NCBI RefSeq assembly: GCF_040549045.1
Contig: NZ_JBEWTB010000002.1
Span: forward strand, 3,894,501-3,958,500
Length of the DNA: 64,000 nucleotides
Origin: Endozoicomonas sp. NE40
Lineage (GTDB): Bacteria > Pseudomonadota > Gammaproteobacteria > Pseudomonadales > Endozoicomonadaceae
Direction of reading: 5' to 3'
Part shown: positions 54,245 through 63,435 of the stretch, one piece after another
Numbering within the stretch: position 1 is the stretch's first letter
Layout of the letters: each line of letters begins with the position of its first letter
Made by a program: the position numbers and the translations under genes
The notes under the pieces: model-generated
Seen by the model: only the letters and a program-made list of their open reading frames with translations
The model's database searches: none
What the model was told of the DNA's origin: nothing

Positions 54245-54502
54245 TTAGTGGCTGCCCCCGCTAAAACCCATTCTGGCGGCTGCAGCGGGTTGATACATAT
54301 TATGAACCGGCAATAATTCCTCAGCTGTCACAGCCACTGGGTTTTCATTGGCCGAAGCCTCTGTGCCACCTGCGGTCGAGGAAGCCGACTCCTGAATCGC
54401 CTCCAACGTAGCATAACCGGGAACCTCTATTCGCCTGAAACGACCTGCCTCGTTATCATAGTTAAATGTCACCTGATAAGTGTTCTCCACAAATTGCGCC
54501 AT
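54245..54502 (-). CDS. Small hypothetical protein
   Basis: 85 residues. The first 33 (QVTFNYDNEAGRFRRIEVP) look beta-rich; the rest is low-complexity Ala/Ser/Glu. Not recognised and with no clear ribosome-binding site, so it may not be real. Confidence 0.35.
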   Translation of the reverse strand: MAQFVENTYQVTFNYDNEAGRFRRIEVPGYATLEAIQESASSTAGGTEASANENPVAVTAEELLPVHNMYQPAAAARMGFSGGSH

Positions 54503-55072
54503 CCACTTAGCAACGATCGTTTAGCCTCTTCGTCGTAAGCCTCCCAACTTTGAGTGGGGAGATATAAGGTGGGAGTCCGCAAGGACGCCGGTTGAGTTTT
54601 TGATATAGCTCTTACCTTGTTCTAACTTTGTTTTCGGCTTTTGCTGTCAGCTATCGAAAACTAAGTAGCTCCTCAATGAGTGCTGAATAATGAAAAACTT
54701 CGGTCAATCGTCTATCTTCCATGTATGGCTTTTTCAGCACACGACGAACTGCAACCAGATCTGCCAGAGAAGCTTTTAAGGTTCATCACCCAGCAGCAAG
54801 AGCAAACCATTCAGCTACAAGGGCAGGTCGAAGCTCCTGAGGCTGAATGGTTTGTTCTTGCTGCTGAGTGATCTATTCTTGTTGCTGGGTGATGAACCTC
54901 AAACAGGACATAGGACCTGACAATAATCAGGCGTTTTGAACATCATTCTGGCTACTTCTTATATTGTGGTTACTGCCGTAGCTTATAATGAAATGCAGCC
55001 TCCGGGGCTGTCGGAGTCTACCAATCAGAAAAATATGCGTTTTCAAATGAGTCATGGTTTAAAGGGGTAGTT
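54503..55072. other. Transposon debris and inverted repeats
   Basis: Holds an 8-bp-or-so hairpin cluster near 54538-54592 (CTCCC/GGGGAG and GTCC-GCAA-GGAC, resembling an IS605-type 3' end), and a fragment from 54724 (MAFSAHDELQPDLPEKLLRF) that resembles the N-terminus of an IS66-type transposase. No intact gene. Confidence 0.4.
54779..54899. repeat. Imperfect inverted repeats
   Basis: A 37-base arm at 54779-54815 (starting AGGTTCATCACCCAGCAGC) is repeated in inverted form at 54842-54872 with two mismatches and again at 54876-54899. The result is one left arm with two partial right arms, typical of local template-switching. Confidence 0.8.
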
Positions 55073-55474
55073 TTAATTATTTTCTTTCATTAATTTCATG
55101 AAGAAGCTATTTCCGAAGCCCCAGGCACCATTAAGGATAAGTCCAATTGGTATCATAGCTGCTTTTACTGTAATCCCTTTAAGGGGAAAGACAACAAGGA
55201 ATGCTACAACTGTTGGTCCAATAGCACCGAAGATTGTAGCCTTTGCCCAATGCTTTGCTCCTTGATCCTTTTTTACAAGGTGCCAAATAAGCATTCCCCA
55301 AAGCCCCCCAAAGAATGCAAGGGAGATAATACCAGGAACGCCAAAAGAATTAGGCGTCATATCATATGGAGCGAATGGAATAACTTTAGCTAAGAAGAGC
55401 AGCCCGATGATCCCTTGATGAAAAACAAGCGTGGAGATAAAACCTGAAATAAAAGCTTTCATATTTGTTTTCAT
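55073..55474 (-). CDS. Small integral membrane protein
   Basis: 133 residues from ATG 55474 (AGAGG six bases upstream). Four membrane helices (AFISGFISTLVFHQGIIGLLF, ISLAFFGGLWGMLIWHLV, AIFGAIGPTVVAFLVVF-like, IPIGLILNGAWGFGNSFF). No motif that gives a function. Lies alone between debris and IS1. Confidence 0.65.
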   Translation of the reverse strand: MKTNMKAFISGFISTLVFHQGIIGLLFLAKVIPFAPYDMTPNSFGVPGIISLAFFGGLWGMLIWHLVKKDQGAKHWAKATIFGAIGPTVVAFLVVFPLKGITVKAAMIPIGLILNGAWGFGNSFFMKLMKENN

Positions 55475-55772
55475 AGATACCTCTTTTAACGTTGTCATAC
55501 GTGGAAAAATCAGACCACTAGCCGAGGAGCTTAAGCTTCACTTGCCCTGGTATCAAGCCCGGATTATTATAAAAGGAGTTGCCAACAGCCAACCCGCAAT
55601 CTTTCTGTTCAGATCACTAGCCAAAACCTCTTGTGTTCAAACAGAGCTGACAAAACCGCAGCTACATCCTGAAGCCATGGGCAACGAAATATCCAAACAA
55701 AGGTCATGAATCAAATGCGTTGATCTCGTATATCTAACGACCAATACTTGCTGTTATCCTGCCGATTTTCCT

Positions 55773-56048
55773 ATGGCAATTATTAAAGTCGTTTGTGCTC
55801 ACTGTGATACCACAGATGGTGTCGTGAAAAATGGTAAAGCGCCCTCAGGCATACAGCGCTATCTGTGTCGAAATTGCAGGCAAAGCTTCCAGCTTGAATT
55901 TGTCTACAACGCCAACAAGCCCGGTGCTCACGAGCGCATAGTGGATATGGCCATGAATGGTTCCGGTGTCAGAGATACGGGACGCGTTCTGGGCATCAGT
56001 CCAACGACGGTCATCAGCCACTTAAAAAACTCGTCCCGCGACAGGTGA
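55773..56048 (+). CDS. insA: IS1 InsA
   Basis: 91 residues: zinc-finger CAHC...CRNC and an HTH (RDTGRVLGISPTTVISHL). Near its end an A6C run (TTAAAAAACTC) is the known -1 frameshift signal that makes the InsAB' transposase. Confidence 0.93.
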   Translation: MAIIKVVCAHCDTTDGVVKNGKAPSGIQRYLCRNCRQSFQLEFVYNANKPGAHERIVDMAMNGSGVRDTGRVLGISPTTVISHLKNSSRDR

Positions 56049-56476
56049 CATCACTCCCCTTCGACAATGAAGAGCTGGTGCTCATCTGCCAGATGGATGA
56101 GCAATGGTCTTATGTCGGCAATAAAAAGAATCAGCGTTGGCTATTCTATGCGTGGGAACCTCGCTACCAGAGGGTGATCGCTCATGTTTTTGGTCGAAGA
56201 ACGAAAAAGACCTTGAAGAAACTGATAAAGCTGGTCAAACCTTACAAGTTCAAATTTTACTGCACAGATGACTGGAAGCCCTACGGATCAGAACTGCCGG
56301 AAGATAGCCATGTTATCAGTAAGAAGCTGACCCAGAGCATCGAGAGAACAAACCTAACGCTTCGCACTCGGCTGAAGCGGTTAACACGTAGAACGATCTG
56401 TTTCTCTCGATCAGACGAACTGCATGATAAGGTTATCGGGGAGTTCATCTCACGAACGTGGTATCAACGTGTTTGA
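56045..56476 (+). CDS. insB: IS1 InsB (transposase catalytic part)
   Basis: 143 residues in the -1 frame relative to insA. DDE residues: QMDEQWSYVGNK, YCTDDWKPYGSELP and SIERTNLTLRTRLKRL. Expressed as a fusion with InsA by frameshifting at the A6C run. Confidence 0.93.
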   Translation: MTSLPFDNEELVLICQMDEQWSYVGNKKNQRWLFYAWEPRYQRVIAHVFGRRTKKTLKKLIKLVKPYKFKFYCTDDWKPYGSELPEDSHVISKKLTQSIERTNLTLRTRLKRLTRRTICFSRSDELHDKVIGEFISRTWYQRV

Positions 56477-56711
56477 TGCGTGACCCAAACAAAGGTGAGC
56501 TGTGCTCAAGTTCAGAGTTTTAAAAGCACAGTTGTTTGGTCAAATAGCCAGGATGGACACAACCGCCACTGACAGCTCTAATTTCTGCTCATACCGGTTC
56601 CAGCAGTTACGAATCCGAAACTGCGGAATAATCCAAAACAGTACACGCTTAAGGAATAGTATCAGTGAAGCACTGCCGTCTGTATCAGGCGGCAGTGTTC
56701 AACAGAAACGG

Positions 56712-57179
56712 TTACAATATTGCCTTGTTGATTTTGATCACGGCTTTCTGAATCTTTTTGTCGTCCTTGCGGTAGCAGGGACGGTGAATATCTCCCGGAT
56801 AGAAAATGGCGAAATCGCCTTCGCCCAGAGACAGGTATTTTTCATCCTTAATACCTTCAACATAGGCGACATCCTGATCCAGGATATGGTCATCAGCCAC
56901 ACTGTCGTATTGATTGCTTTCGGAATAGCCAATCACTTCACGGCCTTTCAGGACAACTTCAATATCGACATACTGGTCATGGAATTCCGGCGTCGTTTCT
57001 TCGCAGTCACAGCCTTCGTGGGTATCTGAGTACCAGTACAGGTCTTCCCCCATCACTTCGTAACGTTTGCAGGCGGTCAGGGCGTCATCCATTCTGGCAA
57101 TAATGTCTTTCATCGCCATTTTGATGATGGGGTTAAACTGGTGGATGTCGTCTATATCTTTCAGATTACCGGTGATCAT
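56712..57179 (-). CDS. YhcH/YjgK/YiaL-family protein
   Basis: 155 residues of the DUF386 cupin family (EbgC, YhcH, YiaL): TPEFHDQYVDIEVVLKGREVIGY, EGDFAIFYPGDIHRPCY with metal-ligand His residues. Members act on sugars such as sialic acid derivatives or as anomerases. The neighbourhood does not say which. Confidence 0.88.
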   Translation of the reverse strand: MITGNLKDIDDIHQFNPIIKMAMKDIIARMDDALTACKRYEVMGEDLYWYSDTHEGCDCEETTPEFHDQYVDIEVVLKGREVIGYSESNQYDSVADDHILDQDVAYVEGIKDEKYLSLGEGDFAIFYPGDIHRPCYRKDDKKIQKAVIKINKAIL

Positions 57180-57377
57180 ATCATTCTCATTATTGCGTTA
57201 TTAAAAAGGAATCCGACATTGTTCTGAGCCTGTCTGGTCATCATTTTTATACGACAGGTTTTTTGCTTAGTGGAACTCAGTGATAAGAGTGCGCAGTTCT
57301 TTTAACATAATGGCGTTGGCCAGAAAAAAAATTGACCTGTGGCAATACAGTAAACTTTAACGGGGGAAGGAAGCGTT

Positions 57378-57704
57378 ATGGAATTCATCAAGGGCTACCA
57401 TGCCCATATTTATTTTGATCCTGAAGAGTCCGTTGCCGCTGAATCATTGTGTCACGCAGCAGGAGAACGTTTTGACCTGAGGGTGGGACGCTTGCATATA
57501 CAGCCTGTTGGACCGCACCCGCGTGGAAGCTGCCAGCTTGCTTTCAGGGCTAACCTGTTTGGAGAGCTGATTCCCTGGCTGCTGATAAACCGGAACAGAC
57601 TGACAGTGATGGTTCATGGACTGACCGGAGATGACTTGAAAGATCATATCGATTATGTGTTCTGGTTGGGGGAACAGGAAACACTGAATCTGGATAAGCT
57701 TTAA
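57378..57704 (+). CDS. DOPA 4,5-dioxygenase family protein
   Basis: 108 residues. GYHAHIYFD with the two histidines, IQPVGPHPRGSCQLAF and LTVMVHGLTGDDLKDH are the family's metal-site motifs. It probably opens an aromatic ring (DOPA or a related catechol). AAGGAAG precedes the ATG. Confidence 0.9.
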   Translation: MEFIKGYHAHIYFDPEESVAAESLCHAAGERFDLRVGRLHIQPVGPHPRGSCQLAFRANLFGELIPWLLINRNRLTVMVHGLTGDDLKDHIDYVFWLGEQETLNLDKL

Positions 57705-57713
57705 ATGTCGTCT

Positions 57714-57740
57714 GATTAAGCCCCTGATCAGGGCTTAATC
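57714..57740. terminator. Bidirectional hairpin between convergent genes
   Basis: GATTAAGCCC / GGGCTTAATC is a perfect 10-bp stem around a seven-base loop. It overlaps the end of the MarR gene and follows the dioxygenase stop. Confidence 0.7.
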
Positions 57741-58150
57741 TGGCTGACGTCTGTAAGCAGTTCGTTCAAAATGTCCATTTTTTCTTTTGACAGGCTACTG
57801 GTCAGCTTGTTGTAGCTGGCGTCCACTTCCGGTGCCATTTCTTCCAGCAGGCTGCGAGCTTTTTCAGTAACGCTGATCAGGGTACGGCGATGATCGTCGG
57901 GAGACTTGCGACGTTGTACGTATTCCTGCTGCTCCAGACGCTGGATAATACCTGTCAGGCTGGGGCTGAGAATGCAGCAGGTTTCAGCCAGCTGCTTGGT
58001 TTCCATTTCCTCATGATCATTCAGTACCCGCAAAACCCGCCACTGTTGCTCAGTGATGGAGTGTTCCTGAAGCATCGGGCGGAAAAAACTCATCGCAGCT
58101 TCACGAGCTTTCAGTAATTTCAGGGGTAAAGAGGTCTCGTATTTACGCAT
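57728..58150 (-). CDS. MarR-family regulator, HpaR-like
   Basis: 140 residues with the winged-helix core (ITEQQWRVLRVLNDHEEM, LAETCCILSPSLTGIIQRLEQQEYVQRR, DDHRRTLISVTEKA). The start MRKYETSLPLKLLKAREAAM is characteristic of HpaR, repressor of homoprotocatechuate catabolism. No hpa genes are in view; the neighbouring dioxygenase may be its target. Confidence 0.88.
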   Translation of the reverse strand: MRKYETSLPLKLLKAREAAMSFFRPMLQEHSITEQQWRVLRVLNDHEEMETKQLAETCCILSPSLTGIIQRLEQQEYVQRRKSPDDHRRTLISVTEKARSLLEEMAPEVDASYNKLTSSLSKEKMDILNELLTDVSQIKP

Positions 58151-58449
58151 GGGTAATACTGCTTTATTTGGAGGGGGACGATTGTGTTCATGTTAGAGAG
58201 GATAATCAAGTCTTTGATTAAAAAATGATCTTTTTTTACGACATGTTGACTGTTTTTTGTTAATGGTCCGAAGAGAAGCGGGCTGAGGCGTTTGGAAAGC
58301 GGTCAGTCATTCAGGTATTCTCTGCAACCTCCCGGGCTGACTGAGCCACTGTGGCGGTTGTTTGCCCTATGGCAAAAGCTGTGTTGTTATCGCCAGAAAC
58401 CGACTATTTTTTATAAGCTTATCTTTCGAATTAAAGGAGCTGCTTCTCT

Positions 58450-59151
58450 ATGCCTGTATCTTTTCCTGATCAGGAAAATTCTCTGAAAACCTATCTCGAC
58501 AGCCACTCTGATGATCAGCAACAGGCTGACCTGATGGGAGAAGCCCTGATCGGCGTGACTGCGGATGATGAAGTGACAGGCAGTGTGTCTAAATATCACG
58601 CTCATGCGGGGGCTGGCGTGTTGCACAGGGCGTTCAGTGTGTTGTTGTTCAATACAGAGGGAAAGCTGCTGATTCAGAAGCGTTCGGCAGAAAAGATAAC
58701 CTTTCCTGACTACTGGGCCAATACCTGTTGTTCTCACCCTCTTTATACCGAAGATGAGCTGGAGGCTGCTGACAGTGCCGGGGTTAAGCGTGCAGCGATT
58801 CGCAAACTGGCTCAGGAGCTGGGTATTACCGGTGAACTGGCAGAAGGTGATTTTACCGCCATGACCCGCCTGCATTACCGGGCAGAATCGGGCAATGGCT
58901 GGGTGGAAGAGGAAATGGACCATATCCTTATTGCCAGAGCCACCGTCACACTGGCTCTGAATCCGAATGAGGTGGCGTCCGTCCAGTGGGTGTCCCGTGG
59001 TGAGCTGTCAGACCTGCTGAAGGATAAAGAGGTTCTGATCGCTCCCTGGTTCAGGGTTATTGCTGAACAGCTGTTGCCAGGCTGGTGGCCTCACACCGGA
59101 GATCAGAAAGCCCTGAAACACCTGGCTGACAGGCGTATTATCAGGGCTTGA
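58450..59151 (+). CDS. idi: Isopentenyl-diphosphate isomerase, type 1
   Basis: 233 residues, Nudix fold. It interconverts IPP and DMAPP for isoprenoid synthesis. The catalytic Cys is in NTCCSHPLY, the Nudix region in KRAAIRKLAQELG and the second acid in EEEMDHILIA; HRAFSVLLFN holds a metal His. AAAGGAG lies before the ATG. Longer than the E. coli enzyme (about 182) and closer in length to eukaryotic ones. Confidence 0.92.
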   Translation: MPVSFPDQENSLKTYLDSHSDDQQQADLMGEALIGVTADDEVTGSVSKYHAHAGAGVLHRAFSVLLFNTEGKLLIQKRSAEKITFPDYWANTCCSHPLYTEDELEAADSAGVKRAAIRKLAQELGITGELAEGDFTAMTRLHYRAESGNGWVEEEMDHILIARATVTLALNPNEVASVQWVSRGELSDLLKDKEVLIAPWFRVIAEQLLPGWWPHTGDQKALKHLADRRIIRA

Positions 59152-59158
59152 TCTGGAG

Positions 59159-60022
59159 TTAAGCTTCCGTCTTGCGAATGCCTTTGTCTTCAATGATGAT
59201 CAGGCGCTGCTTGTATAAACCACCCAGCGCCATTTTAAAGGTGCGCTTGCTGGCTCCAAACTGCTTACGAATGATCGCCGGATCGGTTTTGTCATTGACG
59301 GGCAGAAAACCGTTGCTGGCGTCCAGTTTGTCGAGAATAGCCTGACCCAGATCAGACATTGCACCTTTGTCAAAACCCGGTTTCTTCAGGCTTAAATCGA
59401 TTTTACCGTCATCTCTGACCCGTTTAATGAAACCATCCAGACGGTTGCCAATCTGGAGGGTTTTACCGGATTCCTGCACGTCATTATCAAAAATCAATCC
59501 CTGATGGCGATTATTGATAATGGCCATAAACCCCAGGTCTGTCCGGTCACTGATCAGCAGAGAGACAGACTGACCGTTCTTGTAGGCAGGTTTCTGCTGG
59601 CTAAGAAAACGGTTGATCTTGCTGGAAGCGACAATGCGACGGGTCTGGTCATCCTGGTACAGGTAGACCACATAGGATTTACCGGCTTCCATCCGGCTTT
59701 TCTGCTCCGGATAAGGGCATAACAGGTCTTTGCCCAGGTTCCAGTCGAGAAATGCACCCACGGGGTTAACCTGTTTGACGGTCAGGCTGGCAAATTCGCC
59801 GATTTGTGCGAACGGGGTTTCAGTCGTAGCGATCAGGCAGTCATCAGAGTCCAGATAGACAAAGACATCGATTTCATCACCCACCGAGCAGTCTTCCGGC
59901 ACAAATCGTTTGGGCAGCAGGATTTCGTCGAACTGCTTACCGTCCAGAAACACCCCGAACCCGACTTTATCAACCACTTTCAGGCGGTTCCGGCGTCCAA
60001 TCTTAACAAACTGTTCAGTCAT
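59159..60022 (-). CDS. cvfB: CvfB/YitL-type S1 RNA-binding protein
   Basis: 287 residues from ATG 60022 (AGGA upstream). Three S1-like domains (VVDKVGFGVFLDGKQFDEILLP; VKQVNPVGAFLDWNL; DGFIKRVRDDGKIDLSLKKPG) and a C-terminal winged helix (DPAIIRKQFGASKRTFKMALGGLYK) match CvfB, an RNA-binding regulator. Convergent with idi. Confidence 0.92.
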   Translation of the reverse strand: MTEQFVKIGRRNRLKVVDKVGFGVFLDGKQFDEILLPKRFVPEDCSVGDEIDVFVYLDSDDCLIATTETPFAQIGEFASLTVKQVNPVGAFLDWNLGKDLLCPYPEQKSRMEAGKSYVVYLYQDDQTRRIVASSKINRFLSQQKPAYKNGQSVSLLISDRTDLGFMAIINNRHQGLIFDNDVQESGKTLQIGNRLDGFIKRVRDDGKIDLSLKKPGFDKGAMSDLGQAILDKLDASNGFLPVNDKTDPAIIRKQFGASKRTFKMALGGLYKQRLIIIEDKGIRKTEA

Positions 60023-60101
60023 AAAAGCAGTCCTGAGTAAAAATGGCGCAGAGTATAAACCTGAACAGTGGGTGAGCAAATGGATATTGCTACTGAAGTT
60101 G

Positions 60102-61490
60102 CTACTGAAGCTGCTTCAGAATGGATTCCAGAGTCTCAGCAATATGACTGGCAGAAGGTCGACGTTCCGGATCGAATTGTGTTGCACTGTTGATGAGTTC
60201 GATCAGCTGCTTGTACCCCTGTTCGTGGATTGCAGGTATTAAGCCTGTCGGATCTTTTTGAGTGAGTTCAACGTTGTTAAAATATTGCTGAAGCGGAGAG
60301 GCAGTAAGGCTCAGCTTCAGCCCTTCCGTGTTGTAGATAAACCCATTGGCCTGATTTGTGTAATAGTGATAGAAAGGCTTGTTTACCTGTAGTTTTTCAA
60401 CCAGCTCTACTGTTTGTGGGTACAAGTTAAGAACAACTGCCAGCATAAAACCGAATGACCAGATATCACCTTTTAAAGTGGCTGAGGTGTATCGCCACTC
60501 TTTGGGATAGCCTGCCGGGAAACGAATTTCAGGCGCATGGTGCAGATTATTGCTGAAGGTGAATTTTTTTCTTCCCAGGGCGTGACTACCAGAAACCGCG
60601 TCAACCTTACTGGAACGTTCAAAGTTCGCAAACGCTATATGCATTTCTGGTTGGAAGCGTACCAGCAGGCTTTTAAGGGCGATATCCCCATGGGCGACGC
60701 TACGGGCATGCATAAATTCCATGGCCCTTGCTAATAGCGCCATATGTCTGAGCATCTCCGTCAGAGAAATATAGGGCTGGGAAAAAAGGTAGTCCTTGAG
60801 ATTAGTGTCATAAAGCTCCAGCAGAGGGATGGCTATCAGAATGTCCTCACTCTTTTCATGAAAGCGAATAATGTTAGGTTGACCTTTCAGCAGTTTGATG
60901 AAATCGGCCTGGCGGGCAACGCCACCGATGATCTCCATGAACTGGTGAGGATTGCCATTACTGACCGTAGGCCAGGTGCTATCAATCTGCAGCATATTCA
61001 AAACGCCTTGCGACAGAATCAGGGTCTGATACTTCTGGTCCTGATAAAGACTGGTGCTATAAGGCTGTGTGAACCAGCGTCGCCCTGCTTTAGAGAAGTG
61101 GTACTGACTCTTGGTTTTTCCATTGGCAATAATGTTTTCTTTTTTAAAAACAACCAGCTGGTACATTTCGCTGGAGTCCATATCCACCTGTTCATTGCCT
61201 TGTAACGGGCGTGAAATGGTGTAGAAATCCACATCATCAGTGATGGCTCCGGCAAACGTAAGCTCTATATGACCCATAAGCGGTGTGCGGGGTGATTTGA
61301 GGTTCAGGTTGGACATTGGAACCATTTGCTGAATCTGGGTATCCAGTTCCTGTATGAACTGACCGCCAGGGTCAAGCATGTAAACGGTGAATATGTCTTC
61401 CCAGTTTTTTTGAGCCTGAGCGTGTAATGAACAGATCAAAAGTGCCAGTGATAATAGAATGTGATGGCGCAAATACTTCAGTAACTTCAT
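60102..61490 (-). CDS. Exported protein-kinase-like protein, probably a pseudokinase
   Basis: 462 residues with a clear signal peptide (LLSLALLICSLHAQAQ). Residues ~225-460 follow the protein-kinase C-lobe: the catalytic loop reads HGDIALKSLLV (Asp and Lys kept, the usual Asn is Ser), the DFG position is ANFE, an APE-like APEIRFP follows, then GDIWSFGFMLAVVL and FDPERRPSASHI. The missing DFG aspartate argues against kinase activity. Export of a kinase fold is unusual. Divergent from the subtilase-like gene. Confidence 0.75.
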   Translation of the reverse strand: MKLLKYLRHHILLSLALLICSLHAQAQKNWEDIFTVYMLDPGGQFIQELDTQIQQMVPMSNLNLKSPRTPLMGHIELTFAGAITDDVDFYTISRPLQGNEQVDMDSSEMYQLVVFKKENIIANGKTKSQYHFSKAGRRWFTQPYSTSLYQDQKYQTLILSQGVLNMLQIDSTWPTVSNGNPHQFMEIIGGVARQADFIKLLKGQPNIIRFHEKSEDILIAIPLLELYDTNLKDYLFSQPYISLTEMLRHMALLARAMEFMHARSVAHGDIALKSLLVRFQPEMHIAFANFERSSKVDAVSGSHALGRKKFTFSNNLHHAPEIRFPAGYPKEWRYTSATLKGDIWSFGFMLAVVLNLYPQTVELVEKLQVNKPFYHYYTNQANGFIYNTEGLKLSLTASPLQQYFNNVELTQKDPTGLIPAIHEQGYKQLIELINSATQFDPERRPSASHIAETLESILKQLQ

Positions 61491-61691
61491 CTCTGTCTCC
61501 TTTTATTCTGTTCATTCATAATGAGTAAAGACTTTCTGTTTACTATAGGTTTTTTTAGGTCGTTACATAGCATAAGACTTCACTGGCAAGCATAAGTTGC
61601 AGCCCGATCGTTTATTTTCGATGATGCATGAAGAACCCTGCCTGTTAGCCGATGGCTTTATTCAGGCTTGTGTCAGGTTGTGGAGGCAAGT

Positions 61692-62642
61692 GTGCGTCTG
61701 GCCATCTTTCTGCTGCTGTTGACGGTTAACCCCCTGATAACCCTGCTGGCTCAGCCATTACAGGCGTTGGATCAGAGAGTTTACAAAGTTGCGATACTGG
61801 ATCGTTTCTACCCCCGGCTGGATGGTTTTGGCTCGGATGAAGACCGCAGCCGTCACAGTTGGCTGTACGGTATGGTCGATATCGACAATGATCAGGTGAA
61901 AGAGCCTTTCTATCATGGTGACATTGTCCGGATGATCGCCACGCACCCGCGCATCACGTTTATTACCTATCCGATTCAGGATGATCGCGCGCCAATGAGT
62001 GAAATCCGGCGCAATCTGCAGAAAATTTATGCCCGGCTCCAGATTCAACCGCTGGATGCGCTGGTGCTGTCCTGGGAATCGTCCACCCTGATCAGTTCGT
62101 TCGATAAGCCATTGCAGCGTGAAAACGTTGATGAATACAAAAAGATGATTTACGCAATGGGGCGCAAAGATCCGGTATGGGCTGACACGTATGAAATTAT
62201 TCGCTGGCTGGAAAAAATTGTCGACCATGGGGTTGCGGTTTACACCATTTCTGGCAATGGCGGACGGGGGATGGTGAACACTTTCTCTTTTGCTGATGGT
62301 GTTGTGACCGTTGGCGCCAGTGAATACGAGCTACGGCATTATATAGCCGACAATCCTTTTGTGGATGTGCATGCACAGGCAGCCTATGAACTGAGACGGG
62401 TAGATGATGCTGAAGGCAATATTCTTGGGTATGACATTAATGGTGACCAGTGTGTGGATATCCGCAGGGAACGTTTGTCCAGTGTAGGTTACGGACAGAA
62501 GGATGAGGAAAAGCAATGGTCAGAAAAGCAGTGGCCTGAAAAATACTGGCGGTTACTGATTGGTTCTTCCTTTGCTGCACCGGCTGCACTGAGATCTGCA
62601 CTGTTTTCTGACCTTGAGATAAATGACTGCTATCAGCGATAA
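61692..62642 (+). CDS. Exported subtilase-like (S8) protein
   Basis: 316 residues from GTG 61692, chosen because GGAGG lies six bases upstream and the product then opens with a signal peptide (LAIFLLLLTVNPLITLLAQ). Subtilase landmarks in order: KVAILDRF (Asp), FYHGDIVRMI (His), TISGNGG (oxyanion Asn) and GSSFAAPAALRS (Ser). The triad is plausible, but spacing is short and the protein is smaller than most subtilases. It may process or partner the divergent exported kinase-like protein. Confidence 0.72.
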   Translation: MRLAIFLLLLTVNPLITLLAQPLQALDQRVYKVAILDRFYPRLDGFGSDEDRSRHSWLYGMVDIDNDQVKEPFYHGDIVRMIATHPRITFITYPIQDDRAPMSEIRRNLQKIYARLQIQPLDALVLSWESSTLISSFDKPLQRENVDEYKKMIYAMGRKDPVWADTYEIIRWLEKIVDHGVAVYTISGNGGRGMVNTFSFADGVVTVGASEYELRHYIADNPFVDVHAQAAYELRRVDDAEGNILGYDINGDQCVDIRRERLSSVGYGQKDEEKQWSEKQWPEKYWRLLIGSSFAAPAALRSALFSDLEINDCYQR

Positions 62643-62725
62643 GCTGACATTCTAACCGCATATTCACGGACTGATTCCGGCTACCACTCAGGTTATGATC
62701 ACGCCATCTTTCTGATGGTGATCAA

Positions 62726-63307
62726 ATGGCTTCGCTGTATTTCTATTATTCCTCCATGGATTCCGGTAAAAGCACTTATCTTCTGCAGGCTGCTCATAAT
62801 TATGAATCGGCGGGTAAGCGCGTACTTCTGCTGACGCCTATGATCGACGATCGTTTTGGGGTGGGTAAAATAACCTCTCGCATCGGTTTGCAGAAAGAGG
62901 CTGTGGCCATTTCAGGCAATGAGAACCTTCTGCAGCAGATTCGCACGGAACACGACGAATCTCGTTTAACCTGTGTGATGATTGACGAAGCGCAGTTTCT
63001 CAGTGAACAGCAGGTCTGGGAACTGTCTGCTGTGGTCGATCAGCTGGGTATTCCAGTGTTATGTTTTGGTTTGCGTACCGATGCATTTGGAGAAGCTTTT
63101 CCTGGCAGCAAGGTGTTGCTGGCCGTTGCAGATGAGCTGTGTGAGATCAAGAGTATCTGCAAAAAGTGTGAAAAAAAGGCCATTATGCAGCTGCGCCTGG
63201 ACGGCGATGGTCGTCCGGTAAGTTCCGGCTCTCAGGTTCAGATTGGGGGGAACGATACTTATCTGTCTGTGTGCAGGAAACACTATAAAGAGATGTTGGG
63301 GCAGTAA
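62726..63307 (+). CDS. tdk: Thymidine kinase, type II
   Basis: 193 residues. Walker A SSMDSGKSTYL, the DEAQFL motif (catalytic Glu), FGLRTDAFGEAF and the zinc ligands in CEIKSICKKCEKKA plus CRKH. Phosphorylates thymidine in the salvage pathway. Confidence 0.95.
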   Translation: MASLYFYYSSMDSGKSTYLLQAAHNYESAGKRVLLLTPMIDDRFGVGKITSRIGLQKEAVAISGNENLLQQIRTEHDESRLTCVMIDEAQFLSEQQVWELSAVVDQLGIPVLCFGLRTDAFGEAFPGSKVLLAVADELCEIKSICKKCEKKAIMQLRLDGDGRPVSSGSQVQIGGNDTYLSVCRKHYKEMLGQ

Positions 63308-63435
63308 TAAATCGGCCTGATTTAATGCCCTGTTTACCACACTGCTTATCGCACTCTTTATCGGACAATCCGTAGCAGATTCCTGACTGGTAAGGGTATA
63401 AAATAATCATTTTCCTATCGATAGCATTGGGTTAA

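Larger units (their letters stand above)
55702..56485 (+). mobile_element. IS1-family insertion sequence with 8-bp target duplication
   Basis: 784 bp with imperfect ~23-bp inverted ends (GGTCATGAATCAAA / GGTCACGCATCAAA) and the target duplication CAAACAAA at 55694-55701 and 56486-56493. Contains insA and insB. Confidence 0.92.

Noticed and set aside
55431..55709. Plus-strand frame running into the IS1 left end
   Set aside because: It begins inside the membrane-protein gene on the other strand and has no recognisable content.
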